Assembly (NCBI RefSeq): GCF_000455325.1
Contig: NZ_HG322951.1
Span: forward strand, 4,038,624 to 4,102,623
Length of the DNA: 64,000 bases
Direction of reading: 5' to 3'
Source of the DNA: Mycolicibacterium septicum DSM 44393
Lineage (GTDB): Bacteria; Actinomycetota; Actinomycetes; Mycobacteriales; Mycobacteriaceae
In this document: in pieces, positions 9,601-17,243 of the stretch
How positions within the stretch are numbered: position 1 is the stretch's first letter
Layout: each line of letters starts with the position of its first letter
Notes under the pieces: model-generated
Told to the model about the DNA's origin: nothing
What the model saw: the letters and a program-made list of their open reading frames with translations, nothing else
The model's database searches: none
Made by a program: the position numbers and the translations under genes

Positions 9601-9753
9601 AGCAAGCTGCGGTCCGGCCAGTTCTATGTGGCGTTGGAAGGCAATGCCTTCCACAAGATCCAGACGCCGTGGTGCCTGTCCAACCATCCGCCGAGCCCGC
9701 CGACGACCGACGAGGTCCTCGCGCTGGCGCAACGAGAGCCGGCCGCGCGCTGA
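6625..9753 (+). CDS. Large protein with AAA and HerA/FtsK-like ATPase domains
   Basis: A 1042-residue cytosolic protein with two P-loop ATPase modules. The N-terminal AAA-type module has Walker A GPAGSGKT (residues 65-72) and Walker B VLALDQID with Asp238, followed by a VVACLPAAW sensor-like strand and a winged or lid region to about 400. Residues 420-600 form a linker domain that includes a restriction-endonuclease-like or Toprim-like stretch (KTAVVIAEFEAAGGRVLPMNEDD). The C-terminal HerA/FtsK-like module has Walker A GSGSGKT (661-667), Walker B LLVMDEAQ with D911 and E912, and the FATQSPRGL sensor. HerA-type motors move along DNA in end resection, plasmid transfer and phage defence. The role here is unknown. 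Start chosen by the TGATG overlap with the upstream gene. Confidence 0.88.
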   Translation: MELQHREALSALRLTWAPTADDLWHSQGALHVRGLHDRPMADVMAAFGDAERETDSSPLGVVVRGPAGSGKTHLLGQVREQVQTGGGFFFLVELLDAASFWQSARAGILESLGRPGSERETQLKDLLWELSSVAHISRANRRAVIGDDDLTPEILNDFVNSLHKVHRHTVKRAHHTLRALVLLGAGDLELQDVGEAFLTGNGEREAWGLPAPVLTPQESVRDISRLIALAGPSVLALDQIDTLLAQSVDRTDAVGAAPDNRDLEHIAHGLMSIRQTMRRTVGVVACLPAAWEAIQDRATATVQDRFRTTALLQGLPTPEVGRAILERRFTASYASIGFTAPYPSWPILPSAFDEATQYTPRQLLKRADTHVRRCLDRDTIEELSQLTGEVAEPHEPAGGGTAAGDTGELDRRFADYRRRAVTVAALDPDGEDTTMPGLLSAALDAWITELGEAGQAFRPDPLPGQRVVLHGRLRQTLDAATDDERHWAFRAISSGNAVAVQNRIRKAWEATGFNPDRRRLFLLRNTAWPKGAKTAVVIAEFEAAGGRVLPMNEDDVRTMTALRDLIDDNHPDLPEWLRRRRPAHGIGWLRSALGDIAGDPPPPAQIDVEAELATGPIRVAPPAPVIEHSPTAVTLGLDSPGGRPVAVDLAALRKHTAIFAGSGSGKTVLIRRLVEECALRGVSSIVLDPNNDLSRLGARWPDSPPGWNPADDERADAYFDNAEVVVWTPGRSTGRPLSFQPLPDFASVIDDADEFSDAVESAVAALEPRALIAGNTAKAERSRAVLREALRFYGASPSVSLGGFIDLLGNLPPEVSALSGAHKLATELAQNLRAATVNDPLFGGSGTAADPGVLLTPSPGHRARVSVISMVGLTSDQQREGFVNQLQMALFAWIKRNPAGDRPLGGLLVMDEAQNFAPSSHTTASTHSTLALSSQARKYGLGLVFATQSPRGLHNHIPGNATTQFYGLLNSPAQIAVAREMARVKGGHVPDISKLRSGQFYVALEGNAFHKIQTPWCLSNHPPSPPTTDEVLALAQREPAAR

Positions 9754-9774
9754 GCTGTTGACCCGGCCCGGGGC

Positions 9775-11262
9775 TCAGAGCAGGGTCGCGCTGCCGTCGG
9801 CGTGAACCTGCACCTTCGCCCCGGCGATGTCTTCGGTCATGGTCGCCGCGGCTTGTGACTCGTCGACGATGCGGGCCAACGTGCGTCCGTCCTCCGGGGT
9901 GCGCACCGCCAGGAACGCCCGTTCCGCGGTGCCGTCGCGACCGACCGGTGTGGTCCAGGACTCCACGGTGCCGGTGCCCGTGAATTCCACCTGCAGCAGC
10001 CGCGTCGGCTCGGCATCCACTTCGGGTTGCACGTCCTGCCAACGGAATTCGTGTGGCGGCGGCTCGGTGCCGTACACGCCGAAACTGTGCTTGGTGAGAT
10101 ACCCGCCGTTGGCGGTGATCAGGCCCTTGGTCCCGGGATCGGCCACGAGCCGCTCGGCCATGGTGGCGATCGAGTGGGACACGTAGTTGTTCCACGGGCC
10201 GCCCGCGAACGTCAGCCCGCCGGTGACGGTCAACGGACGCGACGGATCAGCCAGGGGCAGACCGATTTCGGCCGCGGCAACCTGGACCGCCGACGGGAAG
10301 CAGGAGTACACGTCGACGAAGTCGACCTCGTCGGCGCCCACGCCGGCCAGCTCAAGGACCCGGCGCCCGGCGATCCGGATCGCCGGCGACCGGTAGAAAT
10401 CGGCCCGCTCCCCGATCGCGTACGTGTCGTGCGAGTCCGTCCCGGCATACGGGAAAACCCAACGGTCGGTGGGGATCTGAAGATACGTCGCCTTCTCGAC
10501 GGTGGTCAGGATCAGCACCGCACCCTGGTCCACCATGTTGTTGGAGTTCATCAACTTGGTGTAGGGCCAGCTGATCATCCGGTTGTCCGGCCCCGGCTGC
10601 CAGATCTGCTCGGCGGGCACTGCTTCCCGGCTCCAGGCGTGCGGATTGCCCGCCGCCACGGCACTGAACCGTGACCACAACTCACCGATCCGCCTGCGGT
10701 GTTCGTCGCTGGTCTCACCGGCCGCTATCCGCAGCGCCTGCTCGAACATCGGGTACACGTAGGCCGGGCGGTCCAGCTTGATCCGGATCTCGGCCTCACC
10801 GGCCATCGGCACGCCGTCATGCGCACCCGGGGCCTCCGGCACGGATTCGTCCTGGCGCGTCCAGTCCGGTTTGGCCCCGCGGGCCCGCAGGCGGCTGCGG
10901 GTACGCCACGTCTCGGCGCCGGCGATCAGCACCACCTCGGCCCGGCCCCCCTGTAGATCCAGGCAGGCTTCGTTCACCAGTGTCTGCGGTACGTTGCCGC
11001 CCACCCCGGTGTAGCGCGTCGTGGCCTTGTCGGCCCGGATGCGCTGGGCCAACAGCAAACCCGGATCGCGGTAGTGCCAGGACAGCAGGTTGACGATCCG
11101 TACCGAGTCGACCGCTTCCAGAACCCGCGGGTCGGCGGCGGCCCGGGCCGCCTCCACCATGAGATCGACCGGCTCGACGTCCGGCTTCTCCTCGCGCTGG
11201 TTGACCTGGCCGTAGCCCACCAGTACGGGGGTTCGCGGGTCGAGAGTCCTGGGCAGGGTCAT
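9775..11262 (-). CDS. Thiolase-like protein (acetyl-CoA acetyltransferase / lipid-transfer type)
   Basis: A 495-residue member of the thiolase superfamily resembling the SCP-x/lipid-transfer thiolases of mycobacteria (similar, from memory, to Rv1867). It begins TLPRTLDPRTPVLVGYGQVNQR, has the mid-region GNVPQTLVNEACLDLQGGRAEVVLIAGAE where the nucleophile Cys of thiolases sits, and ends with a beta-rich extension of about 110 residues. It would act on acyl-CoA thioesters in fatty-acid or sterol side-chain breakdown. ATG 11262 is chosen over GTG 11268 because a TAGGTT -10 (11275-11270) lies 7 nt upstream and fits leaderless initiation. It is divergent from the Cys-rich protein gene. Confidence 0.85.
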   Translation of the reverse strand: MTLPRTLDPRTPVLVGYGQVNQREEKPDVEPVDLMVEAARAAADPRVLEAVDSVRIVNLLSWHYRDPGLLLAQRIRADKATTRYTGVGGNVPQTLVNEACLDLQGGRAEVVLIAGAETWRTRSRLRARGAKPDWTRQDESVPEAPGAHDGVPMAGEAEIRIKLDRPAYVYPMFEQALRIAAGETSDEHRRRIGELWSRFSAVAAGNPHAWSREAVPAEQIWQPGPDNRMISWPYTKLMNSNNMVDQGAVLILTTVEKATYLQIPTDRWVFPYAGTDSHDTYAIGERADFYRSPAIRIAGRRVLELAGVGADEVDFVDVYSCFPSAVQVAAAEIGLPLADPSRPLTVTGGLTFAGGPWNNYVSHSIATMAERLVADPGTKGLITANGGYLTKHSFGVYGTEPPPHEFRWQDVQPEVDAEPTRLLQVEFTGTGTVESWTTPVGRDGTAERAFLAVRTPEDGRTLARIVDESQAAATMTEDIAGAKVQVHADGSATLL

Positions 11263-11396
11263 GCCCACGAACCTAGCCGACGCCTCCGGACGCGGATCCG
11301 CGGGAATCGGGTAACCGAGTACTCACGTTGTCCCGCCCCATCGTCGATAGATTCACGACATCCGGCCACGTATGGCCGCCGATAGGGGGGTTTGCC

Positions 11397-11633
11397 ATGA
11401 CGCACCAACAGGATCTGACGGACGAACAACGCCGCGCCTTGAGTGACGCCAGAGAAACAGTAAGCAATGCGGTCGATGCCGCACTGAACCAACTTGCCGC
11501 AGCGGGCATCCGTCAGGACGACGACATCACCTTTCCCTGCACTGAATGCGATTGTCCCGACTTTCAAGGTTCGATGGCCAAGGTGTATTGCGGCCGCAAG
11601 ACGTGCAGGCACAAGCCCTCGGAACATCTGTGA
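11397..11633 (+). CDS. Small Cys-rich, probably metal-binding protein
   Basis: A 78-residue protein not matched to a named family. Residues 8-40 are an amphipathic helical region. The C-terminal half holds five cysteines and two histidines in a tight pattern: C48-x2-C51-x-C53, C65-x4-C70-x-H72 and H77. This could bind one zinc ion or a small iron-sulphur cluster. The ATG at 11397 follows a run of G (11385-11390) that can serve as ribosome binding site; a frame extended to 11328 is possible but has no better signal. It precedes the phosphoketolase gene by about 155 bp in the same direction. I have no evidence for its role. Confidence 0.65.
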   Translation: MTHQQDLTDEQRRALSDARETVSNAVDAALNQLAAAGIRQDDDITFPCTECDCPDFQGSMAKVYCGRKTCRHKPSEHL

Positions 11634-11672
11634 CACGAGGACCTGACGGCCGCCGGTGAGAATCGGAGCCGA

Positions 11673-11792
11673 ATGAAATTGCGCACGATTTGGCAAAGCC
11701 GCATGGACCTGGGAATTTTGAGTCCGAAGGTACCGCCGGAAGCCAGGATCGCACGCACTATTCACCGAGAACCGTCACCATGGAAGACATGA
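11673..11792 (+). other. Candidate 39-codon upstream ORF overlapping the phosphoketolase start
   Basis: An ATG at 11673 with GGAG four bases upstream opens a 39-codon frame (begins MKLRTIWQSRM, ends EPSPWKT). Its TGA overlaps the phosphoketolase ATG at 11789 as ATGA. The phosphoketolase start itself has no good ribosome binding site, so coupled translation is possible. Against it, third-position G+C is only about 59 percent, unlike real genes here, and such overlaps arise by chance in G+C-rich DNA. Confidence 0.28.
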
Positions 11793-14158
11793 GCGACGCG
11801 ACACTCTCACCGGCATTGACCGACACAGAACTCGAGCAGCTCAACGCCTACTGGCGGGCGGCCAACTATCTGTCCGTCGGGCAGATCTATCTATTGGACA
11901 ATCCGTTGCTCCATGAGCCGCTGGCCGCGGAGCACGTCAAACCGCGACTGCTGGGCCACTGGGGTACCACCCCGGGGCTGAACCTGCTGTACGCGCACCT
12001 CAACCGGATCATCCGCGAACGCGACGCGAACATCATCTACGTGACCGGGCCCGGCCACGGCGGTCCGGGCCTGGTGGCCAACGCCTACCTGGAGGGCACC
12101 TACAGCGAGGTCTACAGCGGAATCGGGCAGGACACCGACGGCCTGCGGAAACTGTTCCGCCAGTTCTCGTTTCCCGGCGGAATTCCCAGCCACGTGGCCG
12201 CCGAGACACCCGGCTCCATCCACGAGGGCGGCGAACTCGGGTACGCACTGGTGCACGCCTACGGCGCCGCCTTCGACAATCCCGATCTCGTGGTGGCCTG
12301 CGTCGTCGGCGACGGTGAGGCCGAGACCGGCCCGCTGGCCGCCAGCTGGCATTCGAACAAGTTCCTCAACCCCGTCGTCGACGGCGCGGTGCTGCCGATC
12401 CTGCACCTCAACGGCTACAAGATCGCCAATCCCACAGTGCTTTCCCGCATTCCGGCCGAGGAACTCGAATCGCTGTTCTACGGCTACGGCTATCGGCCCA
12501 TCACCGTCGCCGGTGACGACCCCGACAACGTGCACCAGCAACTGGCCGCGGCCATGGACGAGGCGTTCGACCAGATCGCGGCGATCCAGCGCGCGGCCCG
12601 CCTCGACGGTGAACCTGGCCGCCCACTGTGGCCGATGATCATCCTGCGCACGCCCAAGGGCTGGACCGGACCCCACGAGGTGGACGGGAAACTGGTCGAG
12701 GGCACGTGGCGCTCTCACCAGGTGCCGCTGTCCGAGACCCGGACCAACCCGTCGCACATGGCGCAGCTGGAGACGTGGCTGCGCAGCTACCGGCCCGAGG
12801 AGCTGTTCGACGCCGCGGGCGCGCTGCGGCCCGATCTGCGCGCGTTGGCACCCGCCGGCACCCGGCGAATGAGCGCCAACCCGCATGCCAACGGCGGACT
12901 GCTGCTGCGGGACCTCGACCTTCCGGACTTCACCGACTACGCGGTCAGCGTCGAGCGCCCGGCCACCGAGACCGCCGAGGCGACCAGGGTGCTCGGTACG
13001 TTCCTGCGGGACGTGATCGCCGCCAATCCGGACCGCTTCCGCCTGATGGGCCCGGACGAGACCGCCTCGAACCGCCTGGCCGCGGTGTTCGAGGAGACCG
13101 ACAAGGCGTGGCAGGCCGAGATCCTGCCCGTCGACGAGAACCTGGCGCCCGACGGCCGGGTGATGGAGGTCCTCTCCGAACATCTGTGCCAGGGCTGGTT
13201 GGAGGGCTACCTCCTGACCGGCAGGCACGGGTTGTTCAACTGCTACGAGGCCTTCGTGCACATCGTCGATTCGATGCTCAACCAGCACGCCAAGTGGTTG
13301 TTCAGCAGTTCTCACCTGACCTGGCGCCGCCCGATCGCATCGCTGAACTATCTGCTGACCTCACATGTGTGGCGTCAGGACCACAACGGCGCGTCGCACC
13401 AGGATCCCGGCTTCATCGACCACGTCGCCAACAAGCGCTCCGAGGTCGTGCGCGTCTACCTGCCGCCGGACGCCAACACCTTGCTGTCGGTCGCCGACCA
13501 CTGCCTGCGCAGCCGTCAGTACGTGAACGTCATCGTGGCGGGCAAGCAACCGGCCCTGACGTACCTGACGATGGACGAGGCGGTCTCGCACTGCACCCGC
13601 GGGCTGGGGATCTGGGAATGGGCCAGCACCACGACCGGTGAACCCGACGTGGTGCTGGCGTGCGCCGGCGACATCCCGACGCTGGAGACCCTGGCCGCCG
13701 CCGACATCCTGCGCCGCAAGCTTCCCGACCTGTTGGTCCGGGTGGTCAACGTGGTCGACATCATGCGGCTGCAACCGGAGTCCGAACATCCCCACGGGCT
13801 GTCCGATCGGGAATTCGACTCGATCTTCACCACCGACAAGCCGATCATCTTCGCGTACCACGGCTACCCGTGGCTCATCCACCGCCTGACCTACCGGCAC
13901 AGCAACCACGATCAGCTGCACGTCAGGGGCTTCAAGGAGCGGGGTACGACGACGACACCCTTCGACATGGTGATGCTCAACGACCTGGACCGTTTCCATC
14001 TGGTCATGGACGTGATCGACCGCGTCGAGGGGCTGGGAACCCGCGCCGCCGGGCTGCGTCAGGAGATGGTCGACGCCCGGCTGGCCGCCCGCCACTACAC
14101 CCGGGAACACGGCGAGGACGATCCGGCGATCTCCAACTGGACTTGGAATGCGGTGTGA
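11789..14158 (+). CDS. xfp: Phosphoketolase
   Basis: A 789-residue thiamine-diphosphate enzyme that splits xylulose 5-phosphate (and often fructose 6-phosphate) with phosphate into acetyl phosphate plus an aldose phosphate, a carbon-saving shunt next to the pentose phosphate pathway. Marks are YWRAANYLSVGQIYLLDNPLL near the N-terminus, VTGPGHGGPGL in the cofactor region, GDGEAETGPLA, and the late HPHGL and YPWLIHRLTYR motifs. Length fits the family (about 790-800). ATG 11789 is used because an upstream frame ends on it; ATG 11780 is an alternative giving three more residues. No acetate kinase gene is adjacent. A weak 6-bp hairpin at 14161-14178 follows the stop. Confidence 0.93.
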   Translation: MSDATLSPALTDTELEQLNAYWRAANYLSVGQIYLLDNPLLHEPLAAEHVKPRLLGHWGTTPGLNLLYAHLNRIIRERDANIIYVTGPGHGGPGLVANAYLEGTYSEVYSGIGQDTDGLRKLFRQFSFPGGIPSHVAAETPGSIHEGGELGYALVHAYGAAFDNPDLVVACVVGDGEAETGPLAASWHSNKFLNPVVDGAVLPILHLNGYKIANPTVLSRIPAEELESLFYGYGYRPITVAGDDPDNVHQQLAAAMDEAFDQIAAIQRAARLDGEPGRPLWPMIILRTPKGWTGPHEVDGKLVEGTWRSHQVPLSETRTNPSHMAQLETWLRSYRPEELFDAAGALRPDLRALAPAGTRRMSANPHANGGLLLRDLDLPDFTDYAVSVERPATETAEATRVLGTFLRDVIAANPDRFRLMGPDETASNRLAAVFEETDKAWQAEILPVDENLAPDGRVMEVLSEHLCQGWLEGYLLTGRHGLFNCYEAFVHIVDSMLNQHAKWLFSSSHLTWRRPIASLNYLLTSHVWRQDHNGASHQDPGFIDHVANKRSEVVRVYLPPDANTLLSVADHCLRSRQYVNVIVAGKQPALTYLTMDEAVSHCTRGLGIWEWASTTTGEPDVVLACAGDIPTLETLAAADILRRKLPDLLVRVVNVVDIMRLQPESEHPHGLSDREFDSIFTTDKPIIFAYHGYPWLIHRLTYRHSNHDQLHVRGFKERGTTTTPFDMVMLNDLDRFHLVMDVIDRVEGLGTRAAGLRQEMVDARLAARHYTREHGEDDPAISNWTWNAV

Positions 14159-14209
14159 TCACCCAGTGTGACCTGGGTAATTGCGCCGCGCCGGTACGAT
14201 TGGCAAGTC

Positions 14210-14974
14210 ATGTCTGAGCAGAGCGCCGTCGCCGCGCATCCCCATCCGCTGGTGGCCCAGCTCTCGGCATTGCACCATTTCCGGATCTACGCCGACATCG
14301 GGATCGTCATCGTCATCCTGACGGTCACCAACCTGATCGCGCACTTCACCACCCCCTGGGCCAGCATCGCCACCGTTCCGGCGGCGGCGGTCGGCCTGCT
14401 GATCCTGGTGCGGGCCCGCGGCCTGGGCTGGGCCGAACTGGGACTGGGCCGCGAACACTGGCGCTCCGGGGTCGGTTACGCGCTGGCGGCGGTGGCCCTG
14501 GTCGTCTCGGTGATCGCGATCGGGATGATGCTGCCGTGGACCCGGCCGATGTTCATGAACGACAACTACGCCACCATCTCGGGCGCACTGCTGGCGTCGA
14601 TGGTCATCATCCCGCTCCAGACGGTGATCCCCGAGGAGTTGGCGTTCCGCGGCGTGCTGCACGGGGCCCTGAACCGGGCCTGGGGTTTTCGCGGTGTCGC
14701 AGCGGGGGGCTCACTGCTGTTCGGCCTGTGGCACATCGCCAGTTCGCTGGGTTTGACGAGTGAGAATGTCGGCTTCACCCGACTGTTCGGCGGCGGCATC
14801 TTCGGCATGGTCGCCGGTGTGGTGCTGGCCGTCGTGGCCACCGGCGTCGCCGGCTTCGTGTTCACCTGGCTGCGCAAGCGCAGCGGCAGCCTGATCGCCC
14901 CGATCGCCCTGCACTGGTCACTCAACGGGGTCGGCGCACTGGCCGCCGCCCTGGTCTGGCACCTGTCGACCTGA
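14210..14974 (+). CDS. CPBP-family intramembrane metalloprotease (CAAX/Abi type)
   Basis: A 254-residue membrane protein with about seven helices. The three CPBP motifs are present: EE-x3-R at E142-E143-R147 (IPEELAFRG), F-x3-H in LLFGLWHIAS with H175, and H-x3-N in ALHWSLNG near residue 233. Together they would bind the catalytic zinc inside the membrane, as in Rce1-like proteases. Substrates in mycobacteria are unknown. Position matches the M. tuberculosis integral membrane protein Rv1863c (from memory). The ATG at 14210 sits 9 nt after a TACGAT -10; the 14-codon longer frame lacks support. Confidence 0.87.
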   Translation: MSEQSAVAAHPHPLVAQLSALHHFRIYADIGIVIVILTVTNLIAHFTTPWASIATVPAAAVGLLILVRARGLGWAELGLGREHWRSGVGYALAAVALVVSVIAIGMMLPWTRPMFMNDNYATISGALLASMVIIPLQTVIPEELAFRGVLHGALNRAWGFRGVAAGGSLLFGLWHIASSLGLTSENVGFTRLFGGGIFGMVAGVVLAVVATGVAGFVFTWLRKRSGSLIAPIALHWSLNGVGALAAALVWHLST

Positions 14975-14975
14975 C

Positions 14976-15042
14976 TCGCGCCTCCGGCACGGGGCCTAAC
15001 TCGCGCCTCCGGCACGGGGCCTAATTCGCGCCTCCGGCACGG
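14976..15042. repeat. 25-bp tandem repeat, 2.7 copies, between convergent genes
   Basis: The unit TCGCGCCTCCGGCACGGGGC plus CTAAC occurs at 14976-15000 and again at 15001-15025 with one change at its last base. A third, 17-bp partial copy lies at 15026-15042. The third copy encodes the C-terminus (RAGGAN) of the minus-strand CGNR protein and the second contains its stop, so the 3-prime end of that gene has been copied outward twice. The unit is not a multiple of three. Confidence 0.9.
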
Positions 15043-15605
15043 CGACGCGCCCGGAACTCCCGGTTCTTCAACTTGTTCCCGCACTCGGACATCACGCACC
15101 AGGTGCCGCCGTGGTTGCGGGACCGGTCGTAGAACGCCCACGTGCACTCGTCGTTCGCGCACGCCTTGAGCCGCGCCCAGGTGCCGTCCCGCTGCGCGTC
15201 ACGCATCACCAGCAGCAGCTCGAGCAGACGCTCGTCCACGCCATCACCTGCGGCCGCCAACCGCACCTGCCCGTCGGCGGCCAGCTCAACCCTCGCGGTA
15301 CACGCATCAGTGAGCGCCTGCAGTACGGCAAGGTGTTCGGCCTGCGGCGGTGGGCCGCCGGTGTTGTGGATCAGCAGCGCGCGCAACGCTTCACGCACCC
15401 GGCGAATCAGGTCCAGTTCGGCCGCCGTCGGGCGCGCACCGGCGGCGAGCAATCCGTTGACCGCCAGCCAGGGCGCCGCATCGTCGGGGTCTGCCAGACG
15501 GTCGGTTCCGGCAGGCAACTCGATCGTGTTGACCAGAGCCTGAATCCGGGCCAGCGGTTCGGGCGCGGGTTTGGTCTCGGAGTCACCGGCCCACGTCGTC
15601 GTCAT
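15021..15605 (-). CDS. ABATE/CGNR zinc-finger transcriptional regulator
   Basis: A 194-residue protein. Residues 1-140 form the helical ABATE-type domain (LARIQALVNTIELPAGTDRLADP). The C-terminal 45 residues form the CGNR zinc finger: C-x4-C in LKACANDECTWAFYDRS and C-x4-C in WCVMSECGNKLKNREFRAR, where CGNK replaces the usual CGNR. The family is thought to bind DNA and sense small ligands. ATG 15605 is chosen because TACGCT (15617-15612) lies 6 nt upstream, fitting a leaderless mRNA; GTG 15608 is the longer alternative. It is divergent from the hypothetical gene at 15724 and may regulate the shared 119-bp region. Confidence 0.85.
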   Translation of the reverse strand: MTTTWAGDSETKPAPEPLARIQALVNTIELPAGTDRLADPDDAAPWLAVNGLLAAGARPTAAELDLIRRVREALRALLIHNTGGPPPQAEHLAVLQALTDACTARVELAADGQVRLAAAGDGVDERLLELLLVMRDAQRDGTWARLKACANDECTWAFYDRSRNHGGTWCVMSECGNKLKNREFRARRRAGGAN

Positions 15606-15639
15606 CACCCCAGCGTACCGCCGTGACCACTAAATTGGG

Positions 15640-15668
15640 TTGACTAGTCATTCATGACCAGCGTACGT
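15640..15668 (+). promoter_or_regulatory. Promoter-like segment with a 10-bp palindrome in a divergent region
   Basis: The palindrome TGACTAGTCA at 15641-15650 overlaps a TTGACT -35-like hexamer (15640-15645), with GTACGT about 17 bp downstream as a weak -10. It lies between the CGNR regulator and the hypothetical gene and could be an operator for the regulator. Assignment is by position and symmetry only. Confidence 0.3.
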
Positions 15669-15723
15669 TCATAGATAGTCACGATCTACGGCCTGGGCAT
15701 ACGGAAAACTACGAGGTATCGCC

Positions 15724-16197
15724 ATGAACGACAACCGAATTTCTGCGACACCAGCGACCACAGTCCGCCGTGCACCTGTCCCCTGCCGACCGTCGATCCG
15801 GGCCCGCCTGACCGCGCGGATCCGGTCCGGTCGCCTGGACGCCATGCTGGCCGTCGGCGCACCGACTCCCGCCGGCAGTGCCATCGCCGCCCGCGCAGCC
15901 CGGCTGACGTCGACTTCCGAACGGGATGCCATCGCCCGCGTGCTGCGCCGCTGCGTGCGCGAGGCCGCGACCGACACCGTGTTGTGGTCCTCGCGAATCC
16001 CATTGCACCGGAAGAACATTGCCGCAGCGGAAGCAACGATCGACGCGATCACCCTGCGATTGCATTCACCGCTGCCGGTGAGCGCGCGCGGCGTGGCCCG
16101 CCTGAACCGGGTTCTCAATGACGGGCTCGGGCCGATGTACGCCTTCGGGCACGGGGACTTGGACGGCAGATTGGGCGCTGCCCTCGCCGCTCTCTGA
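15724..16197 (+). CDS. Conserved hypothetical protein, helical and basic
   Basis: A 157-residue Arg/Ala-rich soluble protein with no recognised domain. The first 28 residues are basic (TTVRRAPVPCRPSIRARLTARIR). The rest looks all-helical, with a possible core around ERDAIARVLRRCVREA and RGVARLNRVLNDGLGP, then FGHGDLDGRLGAALAAL at the end. No signal peptide or membrane helix is seen. ATG 15724 is the first good start after the divergent promoter region shared with the CGNR regulator. It could be a target of that regulator. Function not assigned. Confidence 0.6.
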   Translation: MNDNRISATPATTVRRAPVPCRPSIRARLTARIRSGRLDAMLAVGAPTPAGSAIAARAARLTSTSERDAIARVLRRCVREAATDTVLWSSRIPLHRKNIAAAEATIDAITLRLHSPLPVSARGVARLNRVLNDGLGPMYAFGHGDLDGRLGAALAAL

Positions 16198-16208
16198 CCA
16201 GGTTTCGG

Positions 16209-17231
16209 CTACAGCTGAAGCACCGCCGCACCCGCAATGCGACCGGCGCTCAGATCGGCCAGCGCCTGATCGGCGCGGTCCAGGCCGTACACCGGAGTGC
16301 TGACCGCCAACCGGTGTTCGCCGGCGAACGCCAGGAAATCACGGGCGTCGGCGCGGGTGTTGGCGGTGACCGAGCGCATCTCGCGTTCCTGGAACAGATG
16401 CCGTTGGTAGTTCAAGGTGGGGATGTCGCTGAGATGGATTCCCGCGATCGCCAGCACACCGCCCCGGTCCAGTGCCTCCATCGCGGGCAACACCAGATCC
16501 CCCACCGGCGCGAACAGGATCGCAGCGTCCAGTGGCTCAGGCGGCATGTCCGCGCTGCCCTGTACGGACGACGCACCCAGTGCCAAGGCGAGTTCGCGGG
16601 CGCGCTCGCCCCGGGTCATCACGTGCACGCGGGCCCCCTGCGCCAATGCCACCTGAGCCGTCAGGTGCGCGCTGCCGCCGAAGCCATAGAGTCCCAGCCG
16701 CCCGCCCGGCGGTAGGTCGGTGCGCAACAACGCCCGATAGCCGATGATCCCCGCGCACAACAGCGGAGCCAGCTCGACGTCGGAGTAACCGGCGGGCAAT
16801 CGGAGCGCGAATGCCGCCGGGACGGTGGTGAATTCGGCATAGCCGCCGTCGGCATCCCAGCCCGTGTAGCGCGAGGACGGACAGAGGTTCTCCAGCCCGC
16901 GCAGGCAATAGGTGCACCGCCCGCAGGTGTGCCGCAACCAGGCCACGCCGACACGGTCGCCCGGCGCGAACCCGCCGGCGTCGGCGCCGACCGCGACCAC
17001 CTCGCCGACGACCTCGTGTCCGGGGATCACCCGTGGCCGGTGTACGGCCAGGTCGCCTTCTGCCACATGCAGATCGGTACGGCACACCCCGCACGCCAGG
17101 ACCTTGACGAGCAGTTCGTCAGGCCCGGGCTGCGGGGTGGGCACGCTGACCCGTTGCAGCGGATGCGAACTCACCGGCCCCGGGGTGACGACCTGCCAGG
17201 CCGTCATGCTCCCGGCGGTTCCGGAGGCCAT
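16209..17231 (-). CDS. adhA: Zinc-dependent alcohol dehydrogenase
   Basis: A 340-residue medium-chain dehydrogenase that oxidises alcohols with NAD(P)+. The catalytic zinc site is seen in ACGVCRTDLHVAEGD and PGHEVVGEVVAVG. The four structural-zinc cysteines are in CGRCTYCLRGLENLC, and the Rossmann motif is LGLYGFGGSAHL. Position between the GlsB-like gene and the CPBP gene matches adhA (Rv1862 in M. tuberculosis, from memory). ATG 17231 is used because GGAG lies 6 nt upstream; an ATG at 17207 would trim eight residues. It starts 12 bp after the GlsB-like stop, so the two are likely one transcript. Confidence 0.9.
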   Translation of the reverse strand: MASGTAGSMTAWQVVTPGPVSSHPLQRVSVPTPQPGPDELLVKVLACGVCRTDLHVAEGDLAVHRPRVIPGHEVVGEVVAVGADAGGFAPGDRVGVAWLRHTCGRCTYCLRGLENLCPSSRYTGWDADGGYAEFTTVPAAFALRLPAGYSDVELAPLLCAGIIGYRALLRTDLPPGGRLGLYGFGGSAHLTAQVALAQGARVHVMTRGERARELALALGASSVQGSADMPPEPLDAAILFAPVGDLVLPAMEALDRGGVLAIAGIHLSDIPTLNYQRHLFQEREMRSVTANTRADARDFLAFAGEHRLAVSTPVYGLDRADQALADLSAGRIAGAAVLQL

Positions 17232-17243
17232 CACCCGCTCCGG

